A DNA stretch of 64,000 nucleotides from assembly GCF_900188005.1 (NCBI RefSeq), contig NZ_FZNR01000025.1:1-64000 (forward strand), read 5' to 3'. The notes under the pieces were generated by a model. The model saw only the letters and a program-made list of their open reading frames with translations. It had not been told where the DNA came from and searched no databases. This document shows positions 17,101-25,143 of the stretch, one piece after another (within the stretch, counting starts at the first letter, position 1; every line of letters starts with the position of its first letter). A program made the translations under genes and the position numbers. The DNA is from Actinoplanes regularis (GTDB lineage: Bacteria > Actinomycetota > Actinomycetes > Mycobacteriales > Micromonosporaceae).

Positions 17101-17234
17101 CGGCGGTCGAGGCGCACCGCGATTTCGTCGCCGGTGAGACGCTGGCCACGTCGCTGACGTTCGGGGACGTCACCGGTTTCGCCGGCGAGGTCGGCGACGG
17201 CGAGCAAATGACGGTCGCGGTCACCGCCGTGTGA
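14124..17234 (+). CDS. ileS: Isoleucine--tRNA ligase (long, type 2)
   Basis: IleRS charges tRNA-Ile and edits valine. The 1036-aa product has the HIGH-type motif PHYGHLFTGY (first His near residue 65), the CP1 editing domain, GWDTHGMPAE, and KMSKS at 609-613. It ends in the long C-terminal region of the eukaryote-like type 2 enzymes, without the zinc-binding end of type 1. Type 2 enzymes are often mupirocin tolerant, which is family knowledge and not shown here. The ATG is chosen because GAGGAG ends 4 nt before it and the T-box leader precedes it. An extended hairpin follows the stop. Confidence 0.97.
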   Translation: MYPQHTAASGVPASPDLPAVERAVLEHWAADRTFEASVEQRPTGQNGDNEYVFYDGPPFANGLPHYGHLFTGYVKDLVPRYQTMRGKHVERRFGWDTHGMPAEVEAEKQLGITTKAQIVELGIDKFNEACRTSVLAYTKDWEGYVTRQARWVDFENDYKTLDPNYMESVMWAFKTLHDKGLVYEGFRVLAYCYRCETPLSNTETRMDDVYRDRTDPALTVRFRLDSGEDIAVWTTTPWTLPSNLALAVGPDIEYAVLADESGQKLIVGAGRVAAYAKELEGYEQVGVVRGSELVGRRYTPLFDYLVEPAGPNAFQVLGADFVTTEDGTGVVHMAPAFGEDDQNACNAAGISTVVTVDERTRFTSLVPDFEGVQVFDANKPVIAVLKERGAVVRHDGYTHSYPHCWRCDTPLVYKAVSSWFVAVTSFRDRMVELNQEITWTPAHIKDGSFGKWLSNARDWSISRNRFWGSPIPVWKSDDPAYPRVDVYGSYEELERDFGVSVKDLHRPYIDELTRPNPDDPTGKSVMRRVPEVLDCWFESGSMPFAQVHYPFENKDWFEHHYPGDFIVEYIGQTRGWFYTMHVLATALFDRPAFRNCLSHGILLGEDGRKMSKSLRNYPDVYRVFDSYGSDAMRWMLMSSPVLRGGDMPVTETAIRDSVRQVLLPLWNVWYFFSLYANASNYVATIRTDSQHLLDRYVLAKTGELVADVERKMDEYDISGAAASVRAYLDALTNWYVRRSRDRFWEGDADAFDTLATVLETLCRVVAPLAPLTAEEVWRGLTGGRSVHLTDWPAADAFPADHDLVASMDAIRDVASAALSLRKAKGLRVRLPLATLTVAAPDAASLADLGELLKDEVNVKNVVFTDDVAAYCQQVLTVVPRALGPRVGKQVQQVIKAVKSGDWELVDGAPVAAGVTLAEGEYELKLVAADAENSAPLPAGGGVVVLDGTVTPELAVEGLARDVIRVVQQARREADLDVSDRIALVLSASPAVQAAVEAHRDFVAGETLATSLTFGDVTGFAGEVGDGEQMTVAVTAV

Positions 17235-17245
17235 CATTTCCGACT

Positions 17246-17283
17246 GGCCCGGATATTCGCCCGACGCGACGAATGTCCGGGCC
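17246..17283 (+). terminator. Hairpin after ileS
   Basis: GGCCCGGATATTCG and CGAATGTCCGGGCC form a 14-bp stem with a 10-nt loop just after the ileS stop. There is no T-run, so it may be a weak terminator or an mRNA-stabilising structure. Confidence 0.55.
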
Positions 17284-17322
17284 GGCGGCAAGATCAATAG
17301 TCCATCGCGGGCCCGCGTCCGA

Positions 17323-17328
17323 TAACCT
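17323..17328 (+). promoter_or_regulatory. Putative -10 element (TAACCT) of the acyltransferase gene
   Basis: TAACCT fits TANNNT and lies 47 bases before the TTG start, giving a leader of about 40 nt with the CGGAGG ribosome binding site. The -35 is weak. Confidence 0.35.
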
Positions 17329-17375
17329 CTCCTCACCCCCCATCACTGTTTGTACCTGGTCTATCGGAGGACGAG

Positions 17376-18044
17376 TTGCCGCTGATCTATTCGATCGGCA
17401 AGCTCACTGTCGGCAATGCGCTGATGGTGGGATGGAAGCCACGTATCGAAGGCATTGAGAACGTGCCGAAGACCGGCGGTGCGATTTTCGCCGGTAACCA
17501 CCTCTCGGTCGCCGACGAGCTCTTCCTCGGCGCGGCGGTGCCCCGGCACCTGGCGTTCTGGGCCAAATCGGACTACTTCGTGGGTAAAGGCGTGAAGGGC
17601 TTCTTCTCGCGGAAGCTGATGGAGGGGCTCGGCGCGATCCGGGTCGAGCGGGCCGGCGGTCGCGCCGCGCTCACCGCGTTCGACGCCGCGATCCCCGCCC
17701 TCGAGGCCGGTGACCTGGTCGCGGTCTACCCGGAGGGCACCCGCTCGCCGGACGGAAAGCTCTACCGTGGCCGCACCGGCGTCGCCCGGCTGGCCGTGGC
17801 GGCCGGCGTCCCGATCATCCCGGTCGGCATGCTCGGCACCGAGGTCGTGCAGCCGATCGGCCGGGTCGTCCCGAAACTGATGCGGGGCACGGTCACGGTC
17901 AAGTTCGGCGCGCCGATCACGACCGTCGGGCGGTCCGACGACCGGACCGCGCTGCGCGAGCTCACCGACCAGGTGATGAGCGAGATCCAGAAACTCACCG
18001 GCCAGGAGTACGTGCCGCGGTACGCGCCGAAGCGCGAGGAGTGA
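17376..18044 (+). CDS. 1-acyl-sn-glycerol-3-phosphate acyltransferase (PlsC family)
   Basis: The 222-aa protein belongs to the PlsC/LPLAT family, which acylates lysophosphatidate at the inner membrane face during phospholipid synthesis. The catalytic H(X4)D motif is NHLSVAD with His 42 and Asp 47. The substrate motif PEGTRSPDGKLYRGRTG follows near residues 114-130, and a VPIIPVGMLG segment comes later. The TTG start is supported by CGGAGG at 17365-17370, five bases upstream. It follows ileS on the same strand with 141 bases between. The exact acceptor lipid is unknown. Confidence 0.9.
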   Translation: MPLIYSIGKLTVGNALMVGWKPRIEGIENVPKTGGAIFAGNHLSVADELFLGAAVPRHLAFWAKSDYFVGKGVKGFFSRKLMEGLGAIRVERAGGRAALTAFDAAIPALEAGDLVAVYPEGTRSPDGKLYRGRTGVARLAVAAGVPIIPVGMLGTEVVQPIGRVVPKLMRGTVTVKFGAPITTVGRSDDRTALRELTDQVMSEIQKLTGQEYVPRYAPKREE

Positions 18045-18047
18045 CGC

Positions 18048-19247
18048 TCACGCGCCGAACTTCGGCGTGAGCACCGCCGTCCGCAGCCGGGCCACCAGCT
18101 CCGCGCTCTCCGACACCGATCGGCGGGTCAGCAGCACGGTGGCCATGCTGCCGTGATCGGCCCACGTGCAGATCACCGTCGACGTCCCGTTCAGTCGCCC
18201 GGCGCCGCAGCTCTCGTAGGCGCCGGCCTCGTCGATCGGGAAGTCCTGGAGGCCGGTCAGCTTCGTGTCGCCGGAGATCCGGTCCAACTGGCCGCGGACG
18301 TCCGAGCCCGGCGTGAAGCGCCAGCCGGTGACGCCGTAGAGGGTGACCCGCTTGCCGCCGTCGTCGCCGTAGACGCCGGCGAACGCCTGGCCGTCGGCGC
18401 CGGCCTCGGTGAGCTGGTCGGCCAGGCGCTCGACGGCCCGCCGGCTGGCGTCGTCGGCGCGCAGGCGGAGGTCGCCGACCCGGTCCGGGAGCTCGGCCGT
18501 GGCCGGGAACTGGGCCAGGGCGGGCCATCGGTCGTACGCCACGGGGGCGGCGAACCAGGCCGCGACCAGGATCGCGATGATCAGAAGCAGACGCCGGAGG
18601 CGGCGGTGTCGGCGACGCGGGCGCGGCGGGACCGGCGGCCGGGTCGCTTGCGGCAGGTGTGGCTGAACCGGTGGCCGTGGCTGGACCGGCGGGCGGTTCG
18701 GGGTGGGCGTCGGCGCCGACTTTCGGAACCAGCCAGGCTGTGGCCGCGGGGGTGCCGTAGTGATCGGGGCCTTCGGCGGAGCGGCGACGGGTGCGGGTGC
18801 GGGTCGACTCTCGACCGTTTTCGTCGCTTTCACCGCGAGCGCGTCGAGCAACGCCAGGATCTTCTCCCGGAACTCCGGTCTCCCGGGTGCTTCCTGACGC
18901 GTGGGTGCCGCCGTCGGCGGATCGATCCGGGTCGCCGGCGACTCGATCGGCGCGAAATGCTCCGTGGGCGGGACCACCATGGGCCAGACCGGGGTGTCCT
19001 GTCCGGCCCAGGGGTCCACCGCCGGTGTCGTCGCCCAGTCGTCCGGCTCCGGTTCGGGCTGCCCGTTCACCCGGTCGACGAGGCGCCCCCACAGCGACTT
19101 CCGAGGCTCGGTCTCCGGCACCGGCGCCATCCCGCTCCAGCGCGACGGCAACACCCCGGTCGGGGGTTCGTCGGCGGAATCGGACACGCGGGTGGGGTCG
19201 GGCATTCCGGTGGCCGGAGGGGTGGCTCCCGGCTCCGTGTCAGCCAT
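18048..19247 (-). CDS. Membrane-anchored hypothetical protein, paralog of the 214-948 gene
   Basis: The 399-aa product has a long Pro/Ala-rich cytoplasmic N-terminus (about 240 residues). One membrane segment follows, LLLIIAILVAAWFAAPVAY, preceded by a basic RPRRRHRRLRR stretch. The extracytoplasmic domain begins VGDLRLRADDASR and contains SCGAG...VICTWADHGS. The domain aligns with that of the 244-aa protein encoded by 214-948, including two cysteines and WADHGS. Function is unknown. The ATG at 19247 has AAGGAG eight bases upstream; an upstream in-frame start at 19301 has none. It converges on the acyltransferase gene with three bases between them. Confidence 0.8.
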   Translation of the reverse strand: MADTEPGATPPATGMPDPTRVSDSADEPPTGVLPSRWSGMAPVPETEPRKSLWGRLVDRVNGQPEPEPDDWATTPAVDPWAGQDTPVWPMVVPPTEHFAPIESPATRIDPPTAAPTRQEAPGRPEFREKILALLDALAVKATKTVESRPAPAPVAAPPKAPITTAPPRPQPGWFRKSAPTPTPNRPPVQPRPPVQPHLPQATRPPVPPRPRRRHRRLRRLLLIIAILVAAWFAAPVAYDRWPALAQFPATAELPDRVGDLRLRADDASRRAVERLADQLTEAGADGQAFAGVYGDDGGKRVTLYGVTGWRFTPGSDVRGQLDRISGDTKLTGLQDFPIDEAGAYESCGAGRLNGTSTVICTWADHGSMATVLLTRRSVSESAELVARLRTAVLTPKFGA

Positions 19248-19483
19248 TGTCGTCGATCTCCTTCGGCCGGTCGGCGGGACGTCCTCAACCAGGTTAGGCA
19301 CGGTGTGCCAAGGGGATGCGGAAGTCGAATCCGGTCAGCGAACGCGAATGGCGGACAACGGGGGCGATGTGCGAAACGCTCCGGAGTCGTATGGTTACCC
19401 GGACCTCACATCCGGCTGTCCGGGTGACGCCTGTCACGACTAGCCATCGATTGAATCTGTGCACTGAGGAGGGCGTGTACCGC

Positions 19484-20281
19484 ATGATCACCACGCAGAG
19501 GAACGCCGTCACGATGTCCGGCCGGGAATCCGGGCAGCCGATGCTCTTCGCGCACGGGTATGGATGCGATCAGAACATGTGGCGGCAGGTCACTCCGGCG
19601 TTCGCCGGCACGCACCGGATCGTGCTCTTCGATCACGTGGGCAACGGGAAGTCCGACCTGTCGGCGTACGACGACGCCAAGTACAGCACCCTCGACGGCT
19701 ACGCCACCGACATCCTGGAGATCGTGACCGAGCACGACCTGCGTGACGTGCTCCTCGTCGGCCATTCGGTGAGCTCGATAATCGGCCTGCTCGCCGCGGT
19801 CCGCGAGCCGGAGCGATTCGCGGGCGTGGTGATGATCGGGCCGTCGCCGCGCTACATCGACGACGAGGCCGACGGTTACGTCGGCGGTTTCGCCCGGGCC
19901 GACATCGAGCAGATGCTGACCTCACTGGACAGCAACTACCTGGGCTGGTCCAGCGCGATGGCTCCGGTGATCATGGGTAACGCGGACCGTCCGGAGCTGG
20001 GTGAGGAGCTGACCAACTCGTTCTGCCGCACCGATCCGGCGATCGCCAAGAAGTTCGCCCGGGTGACCTTCCTCTCCGACAACCGGGCCGATCTGCCGAG
20101 AATGCGGGTGCCCTCGCTGGTGCTGCAGTGCTCGGACGACGTGATCGCGCCCAACGCGGTCGGTGAGTACGTCCACAAGCACACTCCGCAGAGCAGTTTC
20201 ACGGCGCTGAACGCGACCGGTCACTGCCCGAACCTGAGCGCTCCACAGGAGACGGTTGACGCCATCAAGTCCTGGTTGTAG
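19484..20281 (+). CDS. RsbQ-like alpha/beta hydrolase
   Basis: The 265-aa alpha/beta hydrolase matches the RsbQ/KAI2/D14 group. Its catalytic triad is Ser 95 (GHSVSS), Asp 218 or 219 (CSDDVIAP) and His 247 (GHCPNL), almost the same numbering as Bacillus subtilis RsbQ (96, 219, 247). In Bacillus RsbQ is needed with the phosphatase RsbP for energy-stress activation of sigma-B. Here the next gene encodes a PAS-PP2C protein, 29 bases downstream, so the partnership looks conserved. The ATG at 19484 has AGGAGG 11 bases upstream; a GTG at 19475 is also possible but too close to it. The small-molecule ligand is unknown. Confidence 0.88.
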   Translation: MITTQRNAVTMSGRESGQPMLFAHGYGCDQNMWRQVTPAFAGTHRIVLFDHVGNGKSDLSAYDDAKYSTLDGYATDILEIVTEHDLRDVLLVGHSVSSIIGLLAAVREPERFAGVVMIGPSPRYIDDEADGYVGGFARADIEQMLTSLDSNYLGWSSAMAPVIMGNADRPELGEELTNSFCRTDPAIAKKFARVTFLSDNRADLPRMRVPSLVLQCSDDVIAPNAVGEYVHKHTPQSSFTALNATGHCPNLSAPQETVDAIKSWL

Positions 20282-20310
20282 ACAGCGGGCATGATCGGCG
20301 GAGCAGTGGC

Positions 20311-22806
20311 GTGAGTGAATCCGATAGGCCGGACGTGACACAGGAGCTGCGACTGCCCTGGGACGATGATCCCGAGGACCTGTACGAACACGCACCCTGC
20401 GGCTACCTGACGACGCTTCCGGACGGCACCGTTGTCCGGGTCAATCAGACGTTCCTGAGCTGGACCGGGTACGAACGGGCGGCGCTCGTCGGTCACCGTC
20501 GGTTCCGGGATCTGCTCACTCCCGGTTGCCAGATCTACCACGAGACCCACTACGCGCCGTTGCTGACGATGCAGAGCGAGGTGCACGAGATCGCGCTCGA
20601 CGTGGTCTGCGCGGACGGCTCCCGGGTGCCCGTACTGGTGAACTCGGTGCTCGAGCGGGGTGTCGGCGGGGCGCCGCGGGTGATCCGGACCACGGTCTTC
20701 AACGCCACCGAGCGGCGCAGTTACGAGGGCGAACTGCTGGCCGCCCGGAGCACCGCGGAGGCCGCGGAGAAGCGGGTCCAGGTCCTGCAGCAGATCGTCG
20801 CCGACCTGGCCGCCGCGCCCACCGAGGCGGAGGTGGCCGAGGCGGTGGTGCGGGCGCCGGAGCCGGCCTTCCAGGCCACCAGCACCAGCATCTACCTGGT
20901 CGACGCCGAGCGCGACCAGTTGGTCGCGGTGGCCTCCACCGATCCGACCACCGGCAACTGGGACGACATGCCGCGCTCGTCCCGGCGCGCGGTGGCCGAG
21001 GTGGCCCGCCGCGGCGACCTGCACGTGGTGCACGACCTGGCGGAGGCCGCCGCGCACTTCCCGGACCTGGCCGAGTCGATGGCCCGCTCCGGCCGGCGGA
21101 CCGTGGTGCTGCTGCCGCTGACCACCGGGCCGGCCGAGGACCAGTCCGGGGTCTCCGTGCTCGGCGTGCTGGCGTTCAGCTTCGCCGAGGAGCGCGAACT
21201 GACCGACGGCGAGTTGCGGGTGATCCGGCTGCTCGGCCAGCAGACCGGGCAGGCGCTGGACCGGGCCCGGCTCTACGACGACGCCCGCCGCCGTGAGGAG
21301 CGGGCGGATTTTCTGGCCGGCACCACCCGGGCGCTGGACGAGGAGCACCGGCTGCTGCAGCGCAGCCGCCGGCTGGTGGAGCGGATGGTGCCGGAGATCG
21401 CCGACTGGGCGACGGTACGGCTGCACGTGGGCCCGGCCGGGCTGCGCGAGGACGCCGGCGGTCCGGCGCCGGACGAGGACCTGCTGGCCGCCCGGATCGC
21501 CGAGGCGACACGTTCGGTGACGCCGGTCTACGCCACCGACAGCGATCGGCTGGGCTGTACGGTCCTGCCGCTCACCGCGCGTGGCAAGGTGCTCGGCACC
21601 CTCTCGCTGCGGATGGCCGCCGACCGGCGCGGCGCCGAGGCGGAGCGGGCGTTCCTCGTCGCCCTGGCCGGGCGCGCCGGGCTGGCGCTCGAGAACGCCC
21701 GGCTCTACGAGCAGGAACGCGCCATCGCCCGGTCGTTGCAGCGCAGCCTGCTCGCCGCCGACGTGCCCTCCGGCGACCCGCGCTTCGCGGTGGAGTCCCA
21801 CTACCAGCCCGCCGGGCAGGATCTGGAGGTCGGCGGCGACTGGTTCGACGCCTTCCTGATCACCCCGAACCGGCTGGCCGTGGTGGTCGGCGACGTGGTC
21901 GGCCGGGGCCTCGAGGCGGCCAGCACGATGGGCCAGTTGCGCAGCGCGATCCGGGCGCTGGCGAACGCGTCCAACGGACCGGCCCGGCTGCTGGAGGGGC
22001 TGGACCGGTTCTGCCAGCGGGTCGAGTCGGCCCGGATGGCCACCGTCGTCTACGCCGAGGTCGACCTGGACGCCTGTGAGCTGGTCTACGCCTGCGCCGG
22101 CCACCTGCCACCGCTGCTGCACCAGCCGGCCGGCCCCGCCGAGTTCCTGCTCCAGGGCCGCTCCGGCCCGATCGGCACGCGCGCCGGCGACCGGCGCCGC
22201 ACCGAGCAGCGGCTGCGCCTGACCCCGGGCAGTCGCCTGCTCTTCTACACCGACGGGCTGGTGGAGCGCCGGGACCGGCCCCTCGACTCGGGCTTCGAGG
22301 TGCTCAACCGGGAGTTCAGCCGGCTGCGCGGCGCGCCGTTGAAGGGCCTTCCCGCCGCCCTGGCCGACACCATGGTGGGCCGGGAGCACGGCGACGACGT
22401 CTGCCTGCTCTGCCTGACCCTGGGTGCCGAGGAGCGGCTGGAACGCACGCTCGGCGCGGACCCGCTGCAGATCGCCCTGCTCCGCTCGGACATGCGGGCC
22501 TGGCTGACCGGCCACGGGGTCGACGCGGACTGCATGGACGCGGTCCTGCTGGGCTGTTCCGAGGCGGTGGCGAACTCGATCGAGCACGGGTACCGGGAGG
22601 ACCCGTTCGGTGTGGTGGACGTGTCCGCCACGATCACCGACGACGCGGTCGAGGTCCGGGTCGCCGACCGTGGCACCTGGCGTGGCCCCGGGCACTCCCG
22701 CGGGCGTGGCCTGAGGTTGATCGAGGAATCAATGGACGAGGTGCTGTTCGACCGGGGCGACGGGACCACCGTGACGATGCGCCGCCACCGAGGGGAAGCC
22801 GAATGA
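20311..22806 (+). CDS. PAS-GAF-GAF-PP2C(SpoIIE)-HATPase stress regulator (RsbP-like)
   Basis: The 831-aa cytoplasmic protein has an N-terminal PAS domain (about 20-145), a short coiled coil, two GAF-like domains (about 165-330 and 335-480), a SpoIIE-type PP2C phosphatase (about 485-680) and an anti-sigma-type HATPase (about 690-828). PP2C metal ligands are visible in GGDWFD (Asp 510) and GDVVGRG (Asp 528). The ATPase has the N-box E751/N755 (SEAVANSIEHGY) and the G-box GRGLRLIEESMD. One protein could thus both dephosphorylate a STAS protein and act as an RsbW-like kinase or anti-sigma factor. It follows the RsbQ-like gene and overlaps the STAS gene (ATGA). Confidence 0.92.
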   Translation: MSESDRPDVTQELRLPWDDDPEDLYEHAPCGYLTTLPDGTVVRVNQTFLSWTGYERAALVGHRRFRDLLTPGCQIYHETHYAPLLTMQSEVHEIALDVVCADGSRVPVLVNSVLERGVGGAPRVIRTTVFNATERRSYEGELLAARSTAEAAEKRVQVLQQIVADLAAAPTEAEVAEAVVRAPEPAFQATSTSIYLVDAERDQLVAVASTDPTTGNWDDMPRSSRRAVAEVARRGDLHVVHDLAEAAAHFPDLAESMARSGRRTVVLLPLTTGPAEDQSGVSVLGVLAFSFAEERELTDGELRVIRLLGQQTGQALDRARLYDDARRREERADFLAGTTRALDEEHRLLQRSRRLVERMVPEIADWATVRLHVGPAGLREDAGGPAPDEDLLAARIAEATRSVTPVYATDSDRLGCTVLPLTARGKVLGTLSLRMAADRRGAEAERAFLVALAGRAGLALENARLYEQERAIARSLQRSLLAADVPSGDPRFAVESHYQPAGQDLEVGGDWFDAFLITPNRLAVVVGDVVGRGLEAASTMGQLRSAIRALANASNGPARLLEGLDRFCQRVESARMATVVYAEVDLDACELVYACAGHLPPLLHQPAGPAEFLLQGRSGPIGTRAGDRRRTEQRLRLTPGSRLLFYTDGLVERRDRPLDSGFEVLNREFSRLRGAPLKGLPAALADTMVGREHGDDVCLLCLTLGAEERLERTLGADPLQIALLRSDMRAWLTGHGVDADCMDAVLLGCSEAVANSIEHGYREDPFGVVDVSATITDDAVEVRVADRGTWRGPGHSRGRGLRLIEESMDEVLFDRGDGTTVTMRRHRGEAE

Positions 22807-23147
22807 CCGACCAGTGGGTGACGTTCTCCAGACGGGGAGTCGCCGAGACGGTCCACCTCAAAGGGGAGATCGACCTGGCGAACGCCCACGACATCGGCCG
22901 GGCGATAGTGGCGCGGACCACCCTGGCCGACGCGGTGCTGATCGACCTGACCGCGGTCTCGTTCCTGGACAGCGCCGGAGTGCGCCTGCTCGACCTGATC
23001 GTCGGCGAGCTGGACGAGCGCGGCAAGCCGATCCGGCTGGTGGTCGGCGAGCGCGGCCCGGCCCGGATGACTCTGCAGCTCTGTGCGTTCCGGACTGACC
23101 TTTTCGCGATAGACCTGGACCGGGCCGCCGAGGAACTCGGCCGCTAG
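22803..23147 (+). CDS. STAS-domain anti-anti-sigma factor
   Basis: The 114-aa protein is a single STAS domain of the RsbV/SpoIIAA type. The phosphorylatable serine is Ser 57 in FLDSAGVRLLDL. KGEIDLANAHDIG is the family's early motif. In this system the unphosphorylated form binds an anti-sigma kinase and frees a sigma factor. Its start overlaps the stop of the PP2C/HATPase gene (ATGA, 22803-22806), so the likely phosphatase and kinase of this protein are encoded in the same transcript. No sigma factor gene is nearby. Confidence 0.92.
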   Translation: MTDQWVTFSRRGVAETVHLKGEIDLANAHDIGRAIVARTTLADAVLIDLTAVSFLDSAGVRLLDLIVGELDERGKPIRLVVGERGPARMTLQLCAFRTDLFAIDLDRAAEELGR

Positions 23148-23168
23148 TCTCGCGTACGCTGGAGACCC

Positions 23169-25112
23169 ATGAGCGTCAGTTCCGTCTTCCCGCAGCTCGA
23201 GCAGCTACTGCCCCGGGTCAGCAAACCGATCCAATACGTGGGCGGCGAGCTCGGCGCCGTTGTCAAGGACTGGGACGCCACCGCCGTCCGGTGGGCGCTG
23301 ATGTACCCGGACGCCTACGAGGTCGGCCTGCCCAACCAGGGCGTGCAGATCCTCTACGAGGTACTCAACGAGCAGCCGGACGTGCTCGCCGAGCGGACGT
23401 ACTCGGTCTGGCCGGACCTCGAGGCGCTGATGAAGGAGAACGGCGTCCCGCAGTTCACCGTCGACGCGCACCGCCCGGTCAAGGCGTTCGACGTCCTCGG
23501 GCTGTCGTTCGCCACCGAGCTCGGCTACACGAACATGCTCAGCGCGCTCGACCTGGCCGGGATCCCGCTGGAGAGCAAGGACCGCACGGTCGAGCATCCG
23601 ATCGTGCTGGCCGGCGGCCACGCCAGCTTCAACCCGGAGCCGATCGCCGACTTCATCGACGCCGCGGTGCTCGGTGACGGCGAGGAGGCGGTCCTGGAGA
23701 TCACCGGGATCATCCGGGACTGGAAGGCGGAGGGCTGCCCGGGCGGGCGGGACGAGATCCTGCTGCGCCTGGCGCGGACCGAGAGCATCTACGTGCCGCG
23801 CTTCTACGACGTCGACTACCTGCCCGACGGCCGGATCCAGCGGGTCGTGCCGAACCGTCCGGACGTTCCGTTCCGGGTGGCCAAGCGCACGACGATGGAC
23901 CTGGACGCCTGGCCGTACCCGAAGAAGCCGCTGGTCCCGCTCGCCGAGACGGTCCACGAGCGGTACGCCGTGGAGATCTTCCGCGGCTGCACCCGGGGCT
24001 GCCGGTTCTGCCAGGCCGGCATGATCACCCGCCCGGTGCGGGAGCGGTCGATCACCACGGTCGGCCAGATGGTCAAGGAGGGGCTGGAGTTCTCCGGCTA
24101 CAGCGAGGTCGGTCTGCTCTCGCTCTCCAGCGCAGACCACTCGGAGATCGGCGACATGTGCTCCGGCCTGGCCGAGCAGTACAAGGACACCAACGTCTCG
24201 CTGTCGCTGCCGTCCACCCGGGTCGACGCGTTCAACATCGATCTGGCCCAGGAGCTGTCCCGTAACGGTCGGCGCACCGGTCTCACCTTCGCGCCCGAGG
24301 GCGGCTCGGAGCGGATCCGCAAGGTCATCAACAAGATGGTGACCAAGGAGGACCTGATCCGGACCGTCGTGACGGCGTACTCGAACGGCTGGCGGCAGGT
24401 GAAGCTGTACTTCATGTGCGGCCTGCCCAGCGAGACCGACGAGGACGTGCTCGAGATCGCCGAGATGGCGCACGAGGTGATCCGGGCCGGCCGCGAGGCC
24501 GCCGGCACCAAGGACATCCGGTGCACGGTGTCGATCGGCGGCTTCGTGCCCAAGCCGCACACCCCGTTCCAGTGGGCGAAGATGGACACCCCCGAGGTCA
24601 TCGACGGCCGCCTCAAGATGCTCAAGCAGGCGATCAACAGTGACCGTTCGCTGGGCCGGGCGATCGGTTTCCGCTATCACGACGGCGAGCCGTCGCTGAT
24701 CGAGGGCCTGCTGTCCCGCGGCGACCGCCGGGTCGGTGCGGTCATCCGCACGGTGTGGGAGAAGGGCGGCCGGTTCGACGGCTGGTCCGAGCACTTCTCG
24801 TACGCCCGCTGGGTCGAGGCCGCCGCCGAGGCGCTCGAGCCGTTCGGCGTCGACCTCGACTGGTACACCACCCGGGAGCGCGAGGAGGCCGAGGTCCTGC
24901 CCTGGGACCACCTCGACTCCGGCCTCGACAAGGACTGGCTCTGGCAGGACTGGCAGGACTCGATGAGCGAGTTCGAGCAGGACGACTGCCGCTGGACGCC
25001 GTGTTTCGACTGCGGCGTGTGCCCGGCGATGGACACCGAGATCCAGATCGGTCCGACCGGTAAGAAGCTTCTTCCCCTGACCCCGGTGAACGGGCTGCGG
25101 GTCCCCGCTTAG
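23169..25112 (+). CDS. TIGR03960-type B12-binding/radical SAM protein
   Basis: The 647-aa protein has an N-terminal region resembling a B12-binding fold (residues about 30-200) and a radical SAM core. The cluster cysteines are in RGCTRGCRFCQAG at about 274, 278 and 281. A Cys-rich end reads CRWTPCFDCGVC, typical of the TIGR03960 family. The reaction is not established. It nearly always lies beside the TIGR03936 gene that follows here, and close to rne and rplU, which suggests a role in RNA or ribosome modification (inference). The ATG has GGAGA close upstream and a TACGCT hexamer 8 nt before it. Confidence 0.9.
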   Translation: MSVSSVFPQLEQLLPRVSKPIQYVGGELGAVVKDWDATAVRWALMYPDAYEVGLPNQGVQILYEVLNEQPDVLAERTYSVWPDLEALMKENGVPQFTVDAHRPVKAFDVLGLSFATELGYTNMLSALDLAGIPLESKDRTVEHPIVLAGGHASFNPEPIADFIDAAVLGDGEEAVLEITGIIRDWKAEGCPGGRDEILLRLARTESIYVPRFYDVDYLPDGRIQRVVPNRPDVPFRVAKRTTMDLDAWPYPKKPLVPLAETVHERYAVEIFRGCTRGCRFCQAGMITRPVRERSITTVGQMVKEGLEFSGYSEVGLLSLSSADHSEIGDMCSGLAEQYKDTNVSLSLPSTRVDAFNIDLAQELSRNGRRTGLTFAPEGGSERIRKVINKMVTKEDLIRTVVTAYSNGWRQVKLYFMCGLPSETDEDVLEIAEMAHEVIRAGREAAGTKDIRCTVSIGGFVPKPHTPFQWAKMDTPEVIDGRLKMLKQAINSDRSLGRAIGFRYHDGEPSLIEGLLSRGDRRVGAVIRTVWEKGGRFDGWSEHFSYARWVEAAAEALEPFGVDLDWYTTREREEAEVLPWDHLDSGLDKDWLWQDWQDSMSEFEQDDCRWTPCFDCGVCPAMDTEIQIGPTGKKLLPLTPVNGLRVPA

Positions 25113-25143
25113 GAGTAGGACGATTCCCCCCAAGAACCAACCC

